Positions 8,971 through 17,860 are shown, counted from the first letter of the stretch. The stretch: DNA of 64,000 nt from Myxococcales bacterium (GCA_020633295.1 JACKDW010000016.1:146011-210010), one strand, 5' to 3'. Numbers and translations are program-made. The notes: generated from the sequence alone by a model not told the origin.

Positions 8971-9165
8971 ATCCGTGCTCCACCGCCGCCGCCCCGCGCT
9001 CCACCGCCGCCGCCCCGTGCACCGCCACCGGTCCGCGCTCCATCGCCGCCGGTCCGTGCTCCACCGCCGCCGGTCCGTGCTCCACCGCCGCCGCCGTGCT
9101 CCACCTCCACCGGTCCGCGCTCCGCCGCCGCCGGTCCTGCTCCACCGCCGCCGGTCCGTTCGCCA
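8971..9165. repeat. 18-bp degenerate tandem repeat, about 10 copies
   Basis: The unit is close to GTGCTCCACCGCCGCCGG and repeats with substitutions and a few length changes. It ends about 65 bases before the start of the first DUF4215-type lipoprotein gene. Confidence 0.8.
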
Positions 9166-9229
9166 GCCTGTGGCCAAATCCTGGCCAGTTGCGGCGACCC
9201 GGCGTTCTCGGATAATCACGTAGTCGTCC

Positions 9230-10180
9230 ATGCCATCGCTTCACGCGCATAGGGCCGTCGCGCTCGTCGCCATCGTGTGCATGCTCGGTTGTCCGCAGGG
9301 ACCGGAGGAAACGACGGTCGATTCCGCGACCAGCGACCCCGACGAGAGTTCGAGCAGCTCGTCGACCGGCGCGGACGCGACCACCGACGACACCACCGGC
9401 GCCACGGCCGGCACTGCCGGATCGGAGTCCGAGAGCGAGAGCGGCGCGACGACGAGCAGCTCGACGTCGAGCACCACCGCAGAGACCACAGCCGGTCAGG
9501 GGGTCTGCGGCGACGGCGAGGTCCAGGGCGACGAGGAGTGCGACGACGGCAACGACAACGACCTCGACGCGTGCCTGAGTTCGTGCGTGCTCGCGGGCTG
9601 CGGCGACGGCATCCTCCACGACAACTTCGGCGAGGAGTGCGACGACGGCAACGACGTCGAGGACGACGGTTGCAACTCGCAGTGCGCTCGCGATCGCTAC
9701 GTGTTCCTGACTAGCACCGCGACCGGCGGCTCATTCGGGGCCGTGAGCGGCGCGAACTCCCACTGCAAATCGCTCGCTCAAGACGCCGGGCTCCCGAACC
9801 CGCTCACCTACCGCGCGTGGATGAGCGATGACATCCACAGCCCGGACGAGTGGTTCCTCAAATCCAAGGGGCGCTACCTGCTGACGAACGGGACGGTTGT
9901 TGCCGATGACTGGGACGACCTGACCGACGGGACGATCCAGAACCCGATCGACGTGGACGAAAATGGTGTTGATGTCGGTTCGGGCGCGGTCTGGACCAAC
10001 ACCACGCCCCAGGGTCTCAAGCACCCCGAGTCCGCCGACTGTCTGGGGTGGACGACCGACGAGTTCCCGATCAAAGGCCGCCTTGGGTACGCATCGCGGG
10101 TCGACGAAGAGTGGACCGACGCGGTGGACAACCCGGAACTCTGCGCCGGAATCGGTCACTTCTATTGTTTTGAAAATTGA
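9230..10180 (+). CDS. Lipoprotein with DUF4215 Cys repeats and a DUF1554-type lectin-like domain
   Basis: This protein has 316 residues. The signal peptide ends with lipobox MLGC (Cys21). Residues about 25-95 are a Ser/Thr/Asp linker. Two myxococcal Cys repeats follow, with the pattern CGDG...EECDDGN...CLSSCVLAGC, as in DUF4215. The C-terminal domain (about 160-316) reads YVFLTSTATGGSFGAVSGAN, then HCKSLAQDAGL and TYRAWMSDD, and ends HFYCFEN. This is the pattern of DUF1554, an endostatin/C-type-lectin-like fold known from Leptospira and myxobacterial surface proteins. It is likely a surface lipoprotein that binds a ligand, possibly a carbohydrate. The next gene is a clear paralogue. GC content is a little lower than in neighbouring genes. 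Confidence 0.8.
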   Translation: MPSLHAHRAVALVAIVCMLGCPQGPEETTVDSATSDPDESSSSSSTGADATTDDTTGATAGTAGSESESESGATTSSSTSSTTAETTAGQGVCGDGEVQGDEECDDGNDNDLDACLSSCVLAGCGDGILHDNFGEECDDGNDVEDDGCNSQCARDRYVFLTSTATGGSFGAVSGANSHCKSLAQDAGLPNPLTYRAWMSDDIHSPDEWFLKSKGRYLLTNGTVVADDWDDLTDGTIQNPIDVDENGVDVGSGAVWTNTTPQGLKHPESADCLGWTTDEFPIKGRLGYASRVDEEWTDAVDNPELCAGIGHFYCFEN

Positions 10181-10225
10181 GCACAGCGCCGACGTCGGCG
10201 TGAACATCGTTGGAGGAGTCGTTTC

Positions 10226-11401
10226 ATGCGAGTTCGCTCAAGAGTCGTCATTTCGCCGTTATTCCTCGCCGGGCTCTTGTCCTGCGTGGGCGCGACCGAG
10301 ACGCCCGCCACGTCAGAGGCTCCCGACGAAGATGACGGGACGAGCACATCCGGCACAACCGACGACTCGAACTCAGCGTCCTCATCATCAACGACGACCC
10401 CGACGACCGATTCAACCACGGGCCCGGAAGCGTCGACAGCTACGAGCTCGACAGGCGATGAAACGATAGGCAGCTCGACAAGCGGAACGGCGCTCGAGTG
10501 CGGGGACGGCGTGGTCGACCCCGAGACCGAAGAGTGCGACGACGGCCCCGAGAATTCCGATCACGGCGCCTGTACAGGACAGTGCGTGCTCAACGTCTGC
10601 GGCGACGGCCTCCTGCACGACGGGGTTGAGGAGTGCGACCTCGGCCCGGCGAACAACGACGGGGCGCAGTGCGGCGGCTGCATGAGCGAGACCTGCACGC
10701 TCGGACCGCATTGCGGCGACGGACACGTCGATGTCGCCTGCGGCGAACTCTGCGACGGCGGCGACACCCCCGATGGCCTCTCGTGCTCTCCAACGTGCCG
10801 CTTCGAAGGCGCGAAGCTGGTCTTCATTACCCCGGGGTACTACGGCGCCGATCTCACATCCTACACGGAACGCCCGGTCCACGACGGCATCGACGCGGCC
10901 GATTGGATCTGTCACGACTTGGCCGACGCCGCGGGCTTGATCGTTCCACCGGGCGAGAACGACGAACCGATCGAGCCGAGGTTTCGTGCGTGGATCGGTG
11001 GCGCTGGGAAGGACGAGAACGACGAGCCGATCGAGAACGAGGACGACTACAAGTCCGTCCTCAACCGGTTCAACACGACCCACAGCGGGCTCTACTTGAC
11101 GCGAGACGGAACGACGATCGCCGAAGGTTGGAGTGGCCTCGTCTCGGGCGAGCTGCTCGCCCCGATCACGGCGACGAGCGAGCCAAACGAGTATCGGATC
11201 AACAAGCTCGTCTGGACGAACACGCGGCCGGATGGCTCGTTGAACCAGCCGTTCTTGAGCTGCTTCAACTGGACATTCATCGGCGGGCTCGAGGGCGCGA
11301 TCGGTTTCAACGCGGACCCGAGCCTCTGGACGTTTATTCTCGGCGAAGACGGGCTCTGGTCCTGCGAGGCGAGCGCGCACCTGTACTGCGTGGAGCAGTA
11401 G
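10226..11401 (+). CDS. Paralogous DUF4215/DUF1554-type surface lipoprotein
   Basis: This protein has 391 residues and a strong GGAGGA site eleven bases before the ATG. Lipobox LLSC gives Cys20, followed by a linker of about 65 Ser/Thr residues. It has three Cys repeats (CGDGVVDPETEECDDG; CGDGLLHDGVEECDLG; CGDGHVDVACGELCDGGD), one more than the upstream copy. The C-terminal domain starts LVFITPGYYGADLTSY, contains CHDLADAAGL and FRAWIGG, and ends SAHLYCVEQ, matching the partner gene domain for domain. The 45-base gap to the upstream gene suggests co-transcription. A tyrosine recombinase gene follows. The ligand is unknown. Confidence 0.8.
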   Translation: MRVRSRVVISPLFLAGLLSCVGATETPATSEAPDEDDGTSTSGTTDDSNSASSSSTTTPTTDSTTGPEASTATSSTGDETIGSSTSGTALECGDGVVDPETEECDDGPENSDHGACTGQCVLNVCGDGLLHDGVEECDLGPANNDGAQCGGCMSETCTLGPHCGDGHVDVACGELCDGGDTPDGLSCSPTCRFEGAKLVFITPGYYGADLTSYTERPVHDGIDAADWICHDLADAAGLIVPPGENDEPIEPRFRAWIGGAGKDENDEPIENEDDYKSVLNRFNTTHSGLYLTRDGTTIAEGWSGLVSGELLAPITATSEPNEYRINKLVWTNTRPDGSLNQPFLSCFNWTFIGGLEGAIGFNADPSLWTFILGEDGLWSCEASAHLYCVEQ

Positions 11402-11580
11402 ACCGCCCCAGCCGACCGACCCGCGCCGCGAGATCGCTCCGCTACTCACCCGTCCGCTTCGAGCCCAAAGAACCGGCTCTAAAGGCCAGTTTGTGCTCTT
11501 GATCCTCTACGCGCGCTCGCGCGCGTGCGCTATTCTGTCCCTCGGACGATCGGCGTACTGCCACGCCAAGGAGACGAAGT

Positions 11581-12699
11581 ATGGCAGTCAACGTTCGAGC
11601 GCGAACCCTCCCCAGCGGGGACAAACACTGGCAGGCCGACATCAGAGTGCGACTTCAGGACGGCACCCTTCACCGCGAGCGCGTCAAAGCGCCGGGCAGC
11701 ACCCGGGCGCAGGCGCTTCGGTGGGCGCGTCAGCGTGAAGCTCACATCCTGCGTCACGGCCCCCAGGGAAAGGAAGCCCAACCTGAAACGCTTGCGCCGC
11801 GCGAGGTCCCGACCTTCGCCGAGTTCGTGCCCCGGTACATCCGGGATCACATCATGGCGAACCGGCTCAGCCCGACCACGCGACGCGACTACGAGAACTC
11901 GATCAACCTTCACTTCATCCCTGTACTCGGGGACATCCGTCTCGATCGCATCGAGGCGCGCCACGTCCAGGCGCTCAAGCGGCGCAAGCTGGCCGCGACC
12001 ACGACCAACAAGATGCTCAACCAGCTCAAGGCGATCCTGCGGACCGCCGAGCGCTGGAGGCTTGTCGAGGGCAAGCTGCCGACGATCACCGGCGTCAAGC
12101 AGCTCGACCAGCACCCGAAGTTTTACAATTTCGGGGAGTACCGGCGGCTGATCGCCGCGGCTACGAAGCTTAGCCCGGTCACCCTCGCGGGGGTCCGCCT
12201 GGGCGGCGACGCGGGCCTGCGGTGCGGCGAGATCATCGGCCTTCGCTGGCCCAATGTTCATCTCGATCGCGGCAAGCTGTACGTCTGCGACAACCTGATC
12301 CGCGGCCATCGTGAGGACAAGGTCTGGATCATTCGCGGTCCCAAGGGCGGGCGCCCGCGCTGGGTTCCGCTGTCAGCTCCGCTGGCCAAGGCGCTGCGCC
12401 AGCTGCCGCGTCGCGGCGAGTTCGTGCTGATGAACGACGCGGGCACGCACCTCAAACCCAACGGGCTCACGAGGCGCTTGCGTAGCGCCCAGAAGCACGC
12501 CGGCCTCGCGCCGTGCGGTCCCCACATCCTGCGCCACTCGTTTTGCAGTCACCTCGTGCTGCGGGGCGTCCACGTGCGCACGATCCAGAAGCTCGCCGGT
12601 CACGCGAAGCTGGCGACGACCGAGGTCTACATGCACCTCGTGTCGGAGGTCGAAGAGGACGCCATCCGGCGCCTGCGTGACCCCGAGGAGGATGAGTAG
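11581..12699 (+). CDS. Tyrosine recombinase / integrase
   Basis: This 372-residue protein has an N-terminal arm-binding-like region (1-60), a SAM-like core-binding domain (about 75-165, FAEFVPRYIRDHI) and a catalytic domain (180-360). All expected catalytic residues are present: R214 (in GLRCGEIIGLRW), K255 (PKGG), H315 and R318 (HILRH), H341 (LAGHAKL) and the nucleophile Y350 (EVYMHL). It should therefore be active in strand exchange at an attachment site. No tRNA gene, excisionase or clear att repeat is seen close by, so it may be a chromosomal recombinase or the remnant of an element. It follows the two paralogous surface lipoprotein genes. Confidence 0.92.
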   Translation: MAVNVRARTLPSGDKHWQADIRVRLQDGTLHRERVKAPGSTRAQALRWARQREAHILRHGPQGKEAQPETLAPREVPTFAEFVPRYIRDHIMANRLSPTTRRDYENSINLHFIPVLGDIRLDRIEARHVQALKRRKLAATTTNKMLNQLKAILRTAERWRLVEGKLPTITGVKQLDQHPKFYNFGEYRRLIAAATKLSPVTLAGVRLGGDAGLRCGEIIGLRWPNVHLDRGKLYVCDNLIRGHREDKVWIIRGPKGGRPRWVPLSAPLAKALRQLPRRGEFVLMNDAGTHLKPNGLTRRLRSAQKHAGLAPCGPHILRHSFCSHLVLRGVHVRTIQKLAGHAKLATTEVYMHLVSEVEEDAIRRLRDPEEDE

Positions 12700-13002
12700 G
12701 AGGCACATAACGGGCACATCGCTCACCCGCCTCTGAAAACCCGATTCTTTCTCTTAGCTTACGTTCCAACCATCGACTAGGCGCTGTACACGACCCCACC
12801 GACGCGCGCAGGACCATGGGCCGACCGACCTTTTCGTCGCGGAGGGTCTCGTCCTGGGTCGACGCGCGTAGCGTCGCGTGGCGCCGCCGTGATCCGCCGC
12901 CTACACTACAGCGCGCGAGGGCGCGGGACGCGAGCGATGACGCGCGCTTGTTGCCTGGGCGTTGCCGGACGCGGACTCGCGACCACTACCGTACGGCTCG
13001 CC
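12700..13002. other. Intergenic stretch, nothing recognised
   Basis: The first 80 bases are unusually AT-rich for this genome (12736-12775), which may mark a promoter or an old insertion junction. The frame of the next gene is open upstream to 12889, but that extension reads as GC-rich noise and would hide the Tat signal. Confidence 0.4.
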
Positions 13003-14679
13003 ATGACCAGCAAGCGCAACCCCTCGAGTCCTGTGTTCGGACGGTTCGGTCGACGCGGCTTCCTCAAGCGCGGCGGCGTCGTCGCGGCCGCCTCGGCCGC
13101 GCCCTTCTCGCTCATGTACCGCCGGGCCGCGAAGGCGGCGAGCCCGTTCGGCGCGCTCGTGCCTGACCCCGACGGCGTGCTCGATCTGCCCGCTGGCTTC
13201 TCGTACACGATCCTCGAGACCAAGGGCGAGATGATGAGCGACGGCTACCGCGTCCCTGGTCGCGCGGACGGCATGGGCGTGTTCGCCGGCCCCGACGACA
13301 CGCTCATTATCATGCGCAACCACGAGCTCGGCGTGGGCGACCTGTTCGACTCGCCCTACAACCTCGACGACCCGGCGCCGCCGGAGGAGGCGTACACGCC
13401 CAACTCGATGGGCGGCGTCACCCGGCTGGTCGTCGACCGCGCGTCGTTCGAGCGCGTCTCGAGCAACCTCGTGCTGGTCGGCACCACGCGCAATTGCGCC
13501 GGCGGCGTGAGCCCGTGGGGATGGCTGAGCTGCGAGGAGAACACCGACGCCGGCCACGGCTACGTGTTCCTGTGCCCGACCGACGCCGAGAGCGTGCAGC
13601 CGCCCCAGCGCGTCGACGCCTACGGGCGCTGCAACCACGAGGCGGTGGCCGTCGATCCGTCGAGCAACACCTGCTACATCACCGAGGATCGCGGTGACAG
13701 CAGCCTGTACCGCTTCGTCCCCGAGGACATGAACGACCCGCACGGCCCCGGGACGTTCCAGGCCCTCGTCGTCACGGGGCAGAGCGCGTACGAGACCACG
13801 AACATGCAGGTCGGCGACGTGCTCGAGATCGAGTGGGTCGACATTGATAATCCGACGCCGAACGATGACAGCCTGCGGACCGAGGCGCAGGGCAAGGGCG
13901 CGGCGGTGTTCGTGCGCGGCGAGGGTATCTGGTTCTTCGACGGCGACGTCTACCTCTGCTCGACCAGCGGCGGCGCCATCGACTCGGGCCAGATCTTCAA
14001 GCTCACCGACATGGGGGACAGCGGCGCGCTCGAGCTGATCGCCATGGCGACCGACACCGAGGTGCTCGACTACCCGGACAACATCACGATCGCGCCGTGG
14101 GGCGAGCTGTTCATCGCCGAGGACGGCGACGGCGACAACTTCGTGCGCGGCATGACGCCAGACGGCGAGGTCTACCCCTTCGCGCGCAACGCCATCAGCG
14201 ACAGCGAGTTCGCCGGCGTGTGCTTCTCGCCGGACGGCAAGGCGATGTTCGTCAACATCCAGGGCGACGGGCTGACGCTGGCGATCACGGGGCCGTTCCC
14301 CGAGGTCCCCGAACCGGGTGACGGCGACGGCGACGGCGATGGTGACGGTGACGGCGACGGTGACGGTGACGGCGACGGCGACGGTGACGGCGACGGCGAC
14401 GGCACGAGCGGCAGCGACTCGGGCGGCGACTCGAGCAGCGACGGCGCGACCTCGGCGGGCCCCACCGGCGACGACGATGACGACGATGACGCCGGCGGGA
14501 CCGACACGGACTCGGGCTCGGCCGACTCGGGCGGCGAGGGCGAGGGCTGCGGCTGCGCGGCCGATCCCGACGCGCGCGAGCCGCTCTCGTCCGTCGCGCT
14601 CACGGCCGCCGCGGCGCTCGGGCTGCGCGCGCTCACGCGACGCGCGAGCGACGAGCCCGACGAGCCCGGCGCGGCTTGA
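13003..14679 (+). CDS. Tat-exported PhoX-family (DUF839) protein with Gly-Asp linker and MYXO-CTERM-like tail
   Basis: This protein has 558 residues from the ATG at 13003, chosen because it places the twin-arginine motif GRRGFLKRGG at the N-terminus. The body is a PhoX/DUF839 beta-propeller: YRVPGRADGMGVF, MRNHELG, TPNSMGGVTRLVVD, NCAGGVSPWGWLSCEE, GRCNHEAVAVDP and CYITEDRGDSSLYRFVP. Classical PhoX is a Ca/Fe alkaline phosphatase; activity here is not proven. After residue about 435 a run of about 16 Gly-Asp pairs leads to a Ser/Asp-rich linker. The tail has GCGCAADPD, a hydrophobic helix and Arg residues, matching the MYXO-CTERM surface-sorting signal. It is therefore probably exported folded by Tat and tethered to the envelope. 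Confidence 0.85.
   Translation: MTSKRNPSSPVFGRFGRRGFLKRGGVVAAASAAPFSLMYRRAAKAASPFGALVPDPDGVLDLPAGFSYTILETKGEMMSDGYRVPGRADGMGVFAGPDDTLIIMRNHELGVGDLFDSPYNLDDPAPPEEAYTPNSMGGVTRLVVDRASFERVSSNLVLVGTTRNCAGGVSPWGWLSCEENTDAGHGYVFLCPTDAESVQPPQRVDAYGRCNHEAVAVDPSSNTCYITEDRGDSSLYRFVPEDMNDPHGPGTFQALVVTGQSAYETTNMQVGDVLEIEWVDIDNPTPNDDSLRTEAQGKGAAVFVRGEGIWFFDGDVYLCSTSGGAIDSGQIFKLTDMGDSGALELIAMATDTEVLDYPDNITIAPWGELFIAEDGDGDNFVRGMTPDGEVYPFARNAISDSEFAGVCFSPDGKAMFVNIQGDGLTLAITGPFPEVPEPGDGDGDGDGDGDGDGDGDGDGDGDGDGDGTSGSDSGGDSSSDGATSAGPTGDDDDDDDAGGTDTDSGSADSGGEGEGCGCAADPDAREPLSSVALTAAAALGLRALTRRASDEPDEPGAA
14321..14403 (+). repeat. Gly-Asp coding tandem repeat
   Basis: A GGCGAC/GGTGAC hexamer repeats about 14 times and codes for the Gly-Asp linker of the PhoX-like protein. 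Such tracts change length easily by slippage, but always in steps of whole codon pairs, so the frame is kept. Confidence 0.9.
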
Positions 14680-14685
14680 TCGCGC

Positions 14686-15723
14686 TCAGCCGACGCCGCC
14701 CTCGAAGTTCTCGGGGCACTTGATCTGCTTGGGCGGCGGCGGGTTGCACTTCACGCCCGGCGGGCAGCTGGTCGTGTAGTAGAAGAAACATGACCCATCG
14801 GGCAGCATCCGCACGGAGCCGTTGGCCTCCTTCGGCGCGTCGGGGAGGTCCGCCGGGGGCTCGGGGCACTGGACCTCGTACTCCACCGGCGGGTTGCAGG
14901 CCACGTCCGGCGGGCAGCGCGGCGGATCGGGCACCCAGGTGCAGGTGAGGTCCCGACGCTCGAGGTGACCGCCCGAGGTGGGCGCCTTGGGCAAGGTCCC
15001 CTCCGGCGTCTCCTCCGGCGTCCCCTCCGGCTTCTCCTCCGGCTTCTCCTCCGGCTTCTCCTCCGGCGGGCACTTGACCTCCATGGGCGGCGGCGGGTTA
15101 CACATCACGTTGGGGGGGCAGGCGGGCGCGTTGTGATAGAACAGGCAGGTCCCGTCGTCGTTGCGCTCGAGCCTGCCGGGCGTCGTCGGGGGGTCAGGCA
15201 GGACCTTCTCGGGCTGCGAGCCCTGGGGGCACGGGGCGGGCTCGGGCGGCGGCGGGTTGCAGGAGTCACCCGGCGGGCACTCCTCGTCGTACACGCGCGT
15301 GCAAGTGCCGTCCTCGTTGATCACGATGGACTCGCCGAAGGTCGGGCACCGCACGGCCATGGGCGACGGCGTCTCGCACGTCTCGCCCGGCGGGCAGTCG
15401 GCGGCGTCGAAGTAGAAGGTGCAGGTCCCGTCGAGGTTGCGCGTGACCTGTCCCTTGGCGCCGGCGGGCCGCGGCGGCGGCCCGCCCAGCTCCGGCGGAC
15501 AGGGGACCTCGCGCGGCGGCGGCGGGTTGCAGGTGTAGCCCGGCTCGCAGTGCGGGCTGATGTGCTCGAGGCACTTGCCGTCGGGGCCCACGATGATCGA
15601 GCTCTGCGGCGGCGGCGGCGGGTTGGGCGGCGGCTCCTGCCTCCCCGTCCCTTCGAAACCGGTGCAGCCGCTCGCGGCGATCGTGATCACGAAGGGGACA
15701 GAGAGCGCGCGGCGACGACCCAT
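14686..15723 (-). CDS. Lipoprotein built of six Cys modules
   Basis: This protein has 345 residues. The ATG at 15723 gives a clean signal peptide (GRRRALSVPF..., lipobox ASGC); an ATG at 15747 is also possible. After a Pro-rich stretch the protein is six copies of a module of about 28 residues with four Cys: G-x-C, about seven aromatic or charged residues, CPPG-x2-CNPPPP-x2-V-x-CP. Modules are separated by linkers with Lys/Glu/Pro repeats (PEEKPEEKPEE). Each module probably folds with two disulphides. I know of no named family with this exact pattern. The gene converges on the PhoX-like gene with a six-base gap. Confidence 0.75.
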   Translation of the reverse strand: MGRRRALSVPFVITIAASGCTGFEGTGRQEPPPNPPPPPQSSIIVGPDGKCLEHISPHCEPGYTCNPPPPREVPCPPELGGPPPRPAGAKGQVTRNLDGTCTFYFDAADCPPGETCETPSPMAVRCPTFGESIVINEDGTCTRVYDEECPPGDSCNPPPPEPAPCPQGSQPEKVLPDPPTTPGRLERNDDGTCLFYHNAPACPPNVMCNPPPPMEVKCPPEEKPEEKPEEKPEGTPEETPEGTLPKAPTSGGHLERRDLTCTWVPDPPRCPPDVACNPPVEYEVQCPEPPADLPDAPKEANGSVRMLPDGSCFFYYTTSCPPGVKCNPPPPKQIKCPENFEGGVG

Positions 15724-15803
15724 GCCAGCAGGGTACGCAACTCTCACGCGCCCGGCGAGCGCGAATCCACGTCGACGCGCGCGCGCGGCCGGCCGCGCCT
15801 AAA

Positions 15804-15823
15804 ACATGTTTAATAAGACATGT
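15804..15823. promoter_or_regulatory. Paired ACATGT palindromes upstream of the six-module lipoprotein gene
   Basis: AAACATGTTT and a second ACATGT 14 bases later lie in an AT-rich island about 80-100 bases upstream of the lipoprotein start at 15723. The same palindrome is over-represented in other gaps of this window. A role as operator is inference. Confidence 0.3.
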
Positions 15824-15862
15824 ATAGCGCGACGCCGCTCGCGCGGCCGCGCGTCCGCGAGC

Positions 15863-17860
15863 TCAGTGACTGACCACGGCGCCGCGCTCGACCGTAGCGA
15901 CCTCGTGAGCGCCGGATGCCGTCCGCCGCCGCAGCGGGAGCGCGACCGAGAACGTCGTCCCGCGCCCGAGCTCGCTCTCGACCCCGATCTCGCCGCCGAG
16001 CATCTCGCACAGCCGCTTGCTGATGGTCAGGCCCAGCCCGGTGCCGCCGTACTTCACCTCGCGCCCCTCCTCGGTCTGCGCGAACGCTTCGAAGATGCGG
16101 CCCTGCTGCGCCCGCGCGATCCCGACGCCGGTGTCCGCGACCGCGAATTCGAGCCAGTCGAGCTCGCCGCGCGTGACGATCGCCGCGCGCAGCACGATCT
16201 CCCCGCGCGAGGTGAACTTGCACGCGTTGCCCAGGAGGTTGAGCAGGATCTGCTTGAGCTTGGTGCGGTCGCTGGTGACGCGCGCGCGCGCGTCGGAGGC
16301 GGTGCACTCGACGCGCGCGACGTTGTTGTTCTTGAGCGCGAGCGGGATGACCGTCGCCTCGAGCTCGCGCAGCACGTCGCCGAGGCGGAAGCTCTCGAGC
16401 TCGACCTCGACCTTCGCGGCCTCGATCTTCGAGAGGTCGAGCACGTCGTTGATCAGGCTGAGCAGGTGGCGCGAGGCCGAGAGCACGCGCTGGAGGTCGG
16501 GGAGGTGCTCCGCGCCGCGGCCCGCGTCCTCGATCTCGTCGATGATCATCTCGTTGTAGCCGATGATCGCGTTGAGCGGCGTCCGCAGCTCGTGGCTCAT
16601 GCTGGCCAGGAAGGCGCTCTTGACCTGGCTCGCCCGCAGCGCGGCGGCCTGCGCCCGCGCGCGCGTCTGGACCTCGGCCTGCAGCCGCAGGTTCGCCGTC
16701 GCGAGCTCGGCGGTGCGCTCGGCGACGCGGTGCTCGAGCTCGTCGCGCGCGCGCCTCAGCGCCTCCTCGGCGCGCTTGCGCTCGGTGATGTCGGTGACCG
16801 TGACCAGCGAGCCCTGGTGCTCGCCCTCGACGCTGTACATCGGCTTGGCCGCGACCACGCTCCACAGCGCGGTGCCGTCGGCGCGGCGCCAGCGGTGGTC
16901 GAAGCGATCGAAGTGCCCGGAGCTGCGGCGCTTGAGGTTCGCGCGCGCCTGCGCGGCGCTCTCCTCGTCCATGAAGTCGAAGATGTGCTTGCCGAGCATG
17001 TCCTCGGGGCGCACGCCGAGCAGGCTCGCCAGGCGCGTGTTGGCGAACTTGATGCGCCCGCTGGTGTCGTTGAGCAGGATCCCGTCGGCGACCGTGTGGA
17101 TGATGCTCTCGAGCTGGCTCTTGTTCTCGGCGAGCGCCTGGTCGATCAGCACCTGCCGCGTGATGTTGATGATCGCGCCGATGACCTTGGTGCCGCGCCC
17201 GTCCTCGACGTCGGCGACCTCGCACTGCAGCTCGAAGGTCTCGCCGCGGTGCTGCAGCTGCTCCGAGACGCGCTCCCCCGCGAGCGCCCGCGCGAGCGCG
17301 GCGGCGTGCTCGGGGAGCTCGCCGAAGACCTCCGCGACCGTGCGCCCGACGACGTCGTACCGGGCGCCGCGCTCGCCGTCGGCGACGTAGTGCTCGAAGT
17401 GCGTGAAGACGCCGCTGGCGTCGACGCCGAACAGGATGACCGGCGCGTGCCGGGCGATCGCGCTCGTCCACGCGCGGCCCATCTCGACGCGCAGCGCCGC
17501 GTCGCGCTCGTCCGTGACGTCCTGCAGGCACAGCGTCGCCATGGTCGAGCCGGCGCCGTCGAGGGACGCGCGCGCGTGCACCCGGAGCCAGCGCTCTGGC
17601 TGATCCGCGCGGCGAAAGTCGACCGAGCGCGGACCCTCGCCCTCGCGGAGCCGCCGCTCGACCGCCGCGCGCTCACCCGCGAGAATGAGCGCGGTGAGGA
17701 GCTTCGTCTCATCGGGCGCGGGCGAGAGCGCCGACGCGAGCTCGCCGACGCAGCGCACGATCGGGAGGCCCGCGGCGCGACGCACGACGACGACGGAGAG
17801 CCCCGCGCGGCGCGCGAGCGTGTCGTCGATCAGCAGCCCTGAGCCGGTTCGATGATCCAT
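15863..17860 (-). CDS. Multi-PAS sensor histidine kinase
   Basis: This is a soluble histidine kinase of 665 residues with no membrane helices. Order: an N-terminal region (1-130) ending in a PAC-like LCLQDVTDER; a PAS domain (about 135-265, ending IINITRQ); a second PAS (about 270-390, ILLNDTSGRIKFANTRL to ITERKRAEEAL); a coiled coil; HisKA with phospho-acceptor His423 in SHELRTPLNAIIGY; and HATPase with N box LLNLLGNACKF, G1 DTGVGIA and G2 GGTGLGLTISKRL. The ATG at 17860 was chosen; the frame is open further upstream, but that part is not protein-like. No response regulator lies nearby, so it is an orphan kinase. The PAS ligands are unknown. Confidence 0.88.
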   Translation of the reverse strand: MDHRTGSGLLIDDTLARRAGLSVVVVRRAAGLPIVRCVGELASALSPAPDETKLLTALILAGERAAVERRLREGEGPRSVDFRRADQPERWLRVHARASLDGAGSTMATLCLQDVTDERDAALRVEMGRAWTSAIARHAPVILFGVDASGVFTHFEHYVADGERGARYDVVGRTVAEVFGELPEHAAALARALAGERVSEQLQHRGETFELQCEVADVEDGRGTKVIGAIINITRQVLIDQALAENKSQLESIIHTVADGILLNDTSGRIKFANTRLASLLGVRPEDMLGKHIFDFMDEESAAQARANLKRRSSGHFDRFDHRWRRADGTALWSVVAAKPMYSVEGEHQGSLVTVTDITERKRAEEALRRARDELEHRVAERTAELATANLRLQAEVQTRARAQAAALRASQVKSAFLASMSHELRTPLNAIIGYNEMIIDEIEDAGRGAEHLPDLQRVLSASRHLLSLINDVLDLSKIEAAKVEVELESFRLGDVLRELEATVIPLALKNNNVARVECTASDARARVTSDRTKLKQILLNLLGNACKFTSRGEIVLRAAIVTRGELDWLEFAVADTGVGIARAQQGRIFEAFAQTEEGREVKYGGTGLGLTISKRLCEMLGGEIGVESELGRGTTFSVALPLRRRTASGAHEVATVERGAVVSH

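Larger units (their letters stand above)
8411..9229. other. Long stretch without a convincing gene; repeats and possible gene remnants
   Basis: No reading frame here has a start, ribosome site and protein-like composition together. Short coding-like pieces can be read. One is a plus-strand frame around 8520-8610 (CQVLNEHELLTLETNTRTF). Another is a minus-strand frame around 8640-8740 (ANSSDADGPEAAQEK). These may be remnants of broken genes. The right half is occupied by two sets of short repeats. Confidence 0.5.

Noticed and set aside
8298..12800. A defined genomic island bounded by att sites
   Set aside because: The integrase is intact and the left side has a duplicated gene end, but no copy of that 28-mer or any other direct repeat was found to the right of the integrase, and no tRNA gene is there.
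15783..15798. The 16-bp palindrome GCGCGGCCGGCCGCGC as a terminator
   Set aside because: It cannot form a usual hairpin with a loop of three or more bases without losing central pairs, and no T tract follows on either strand.
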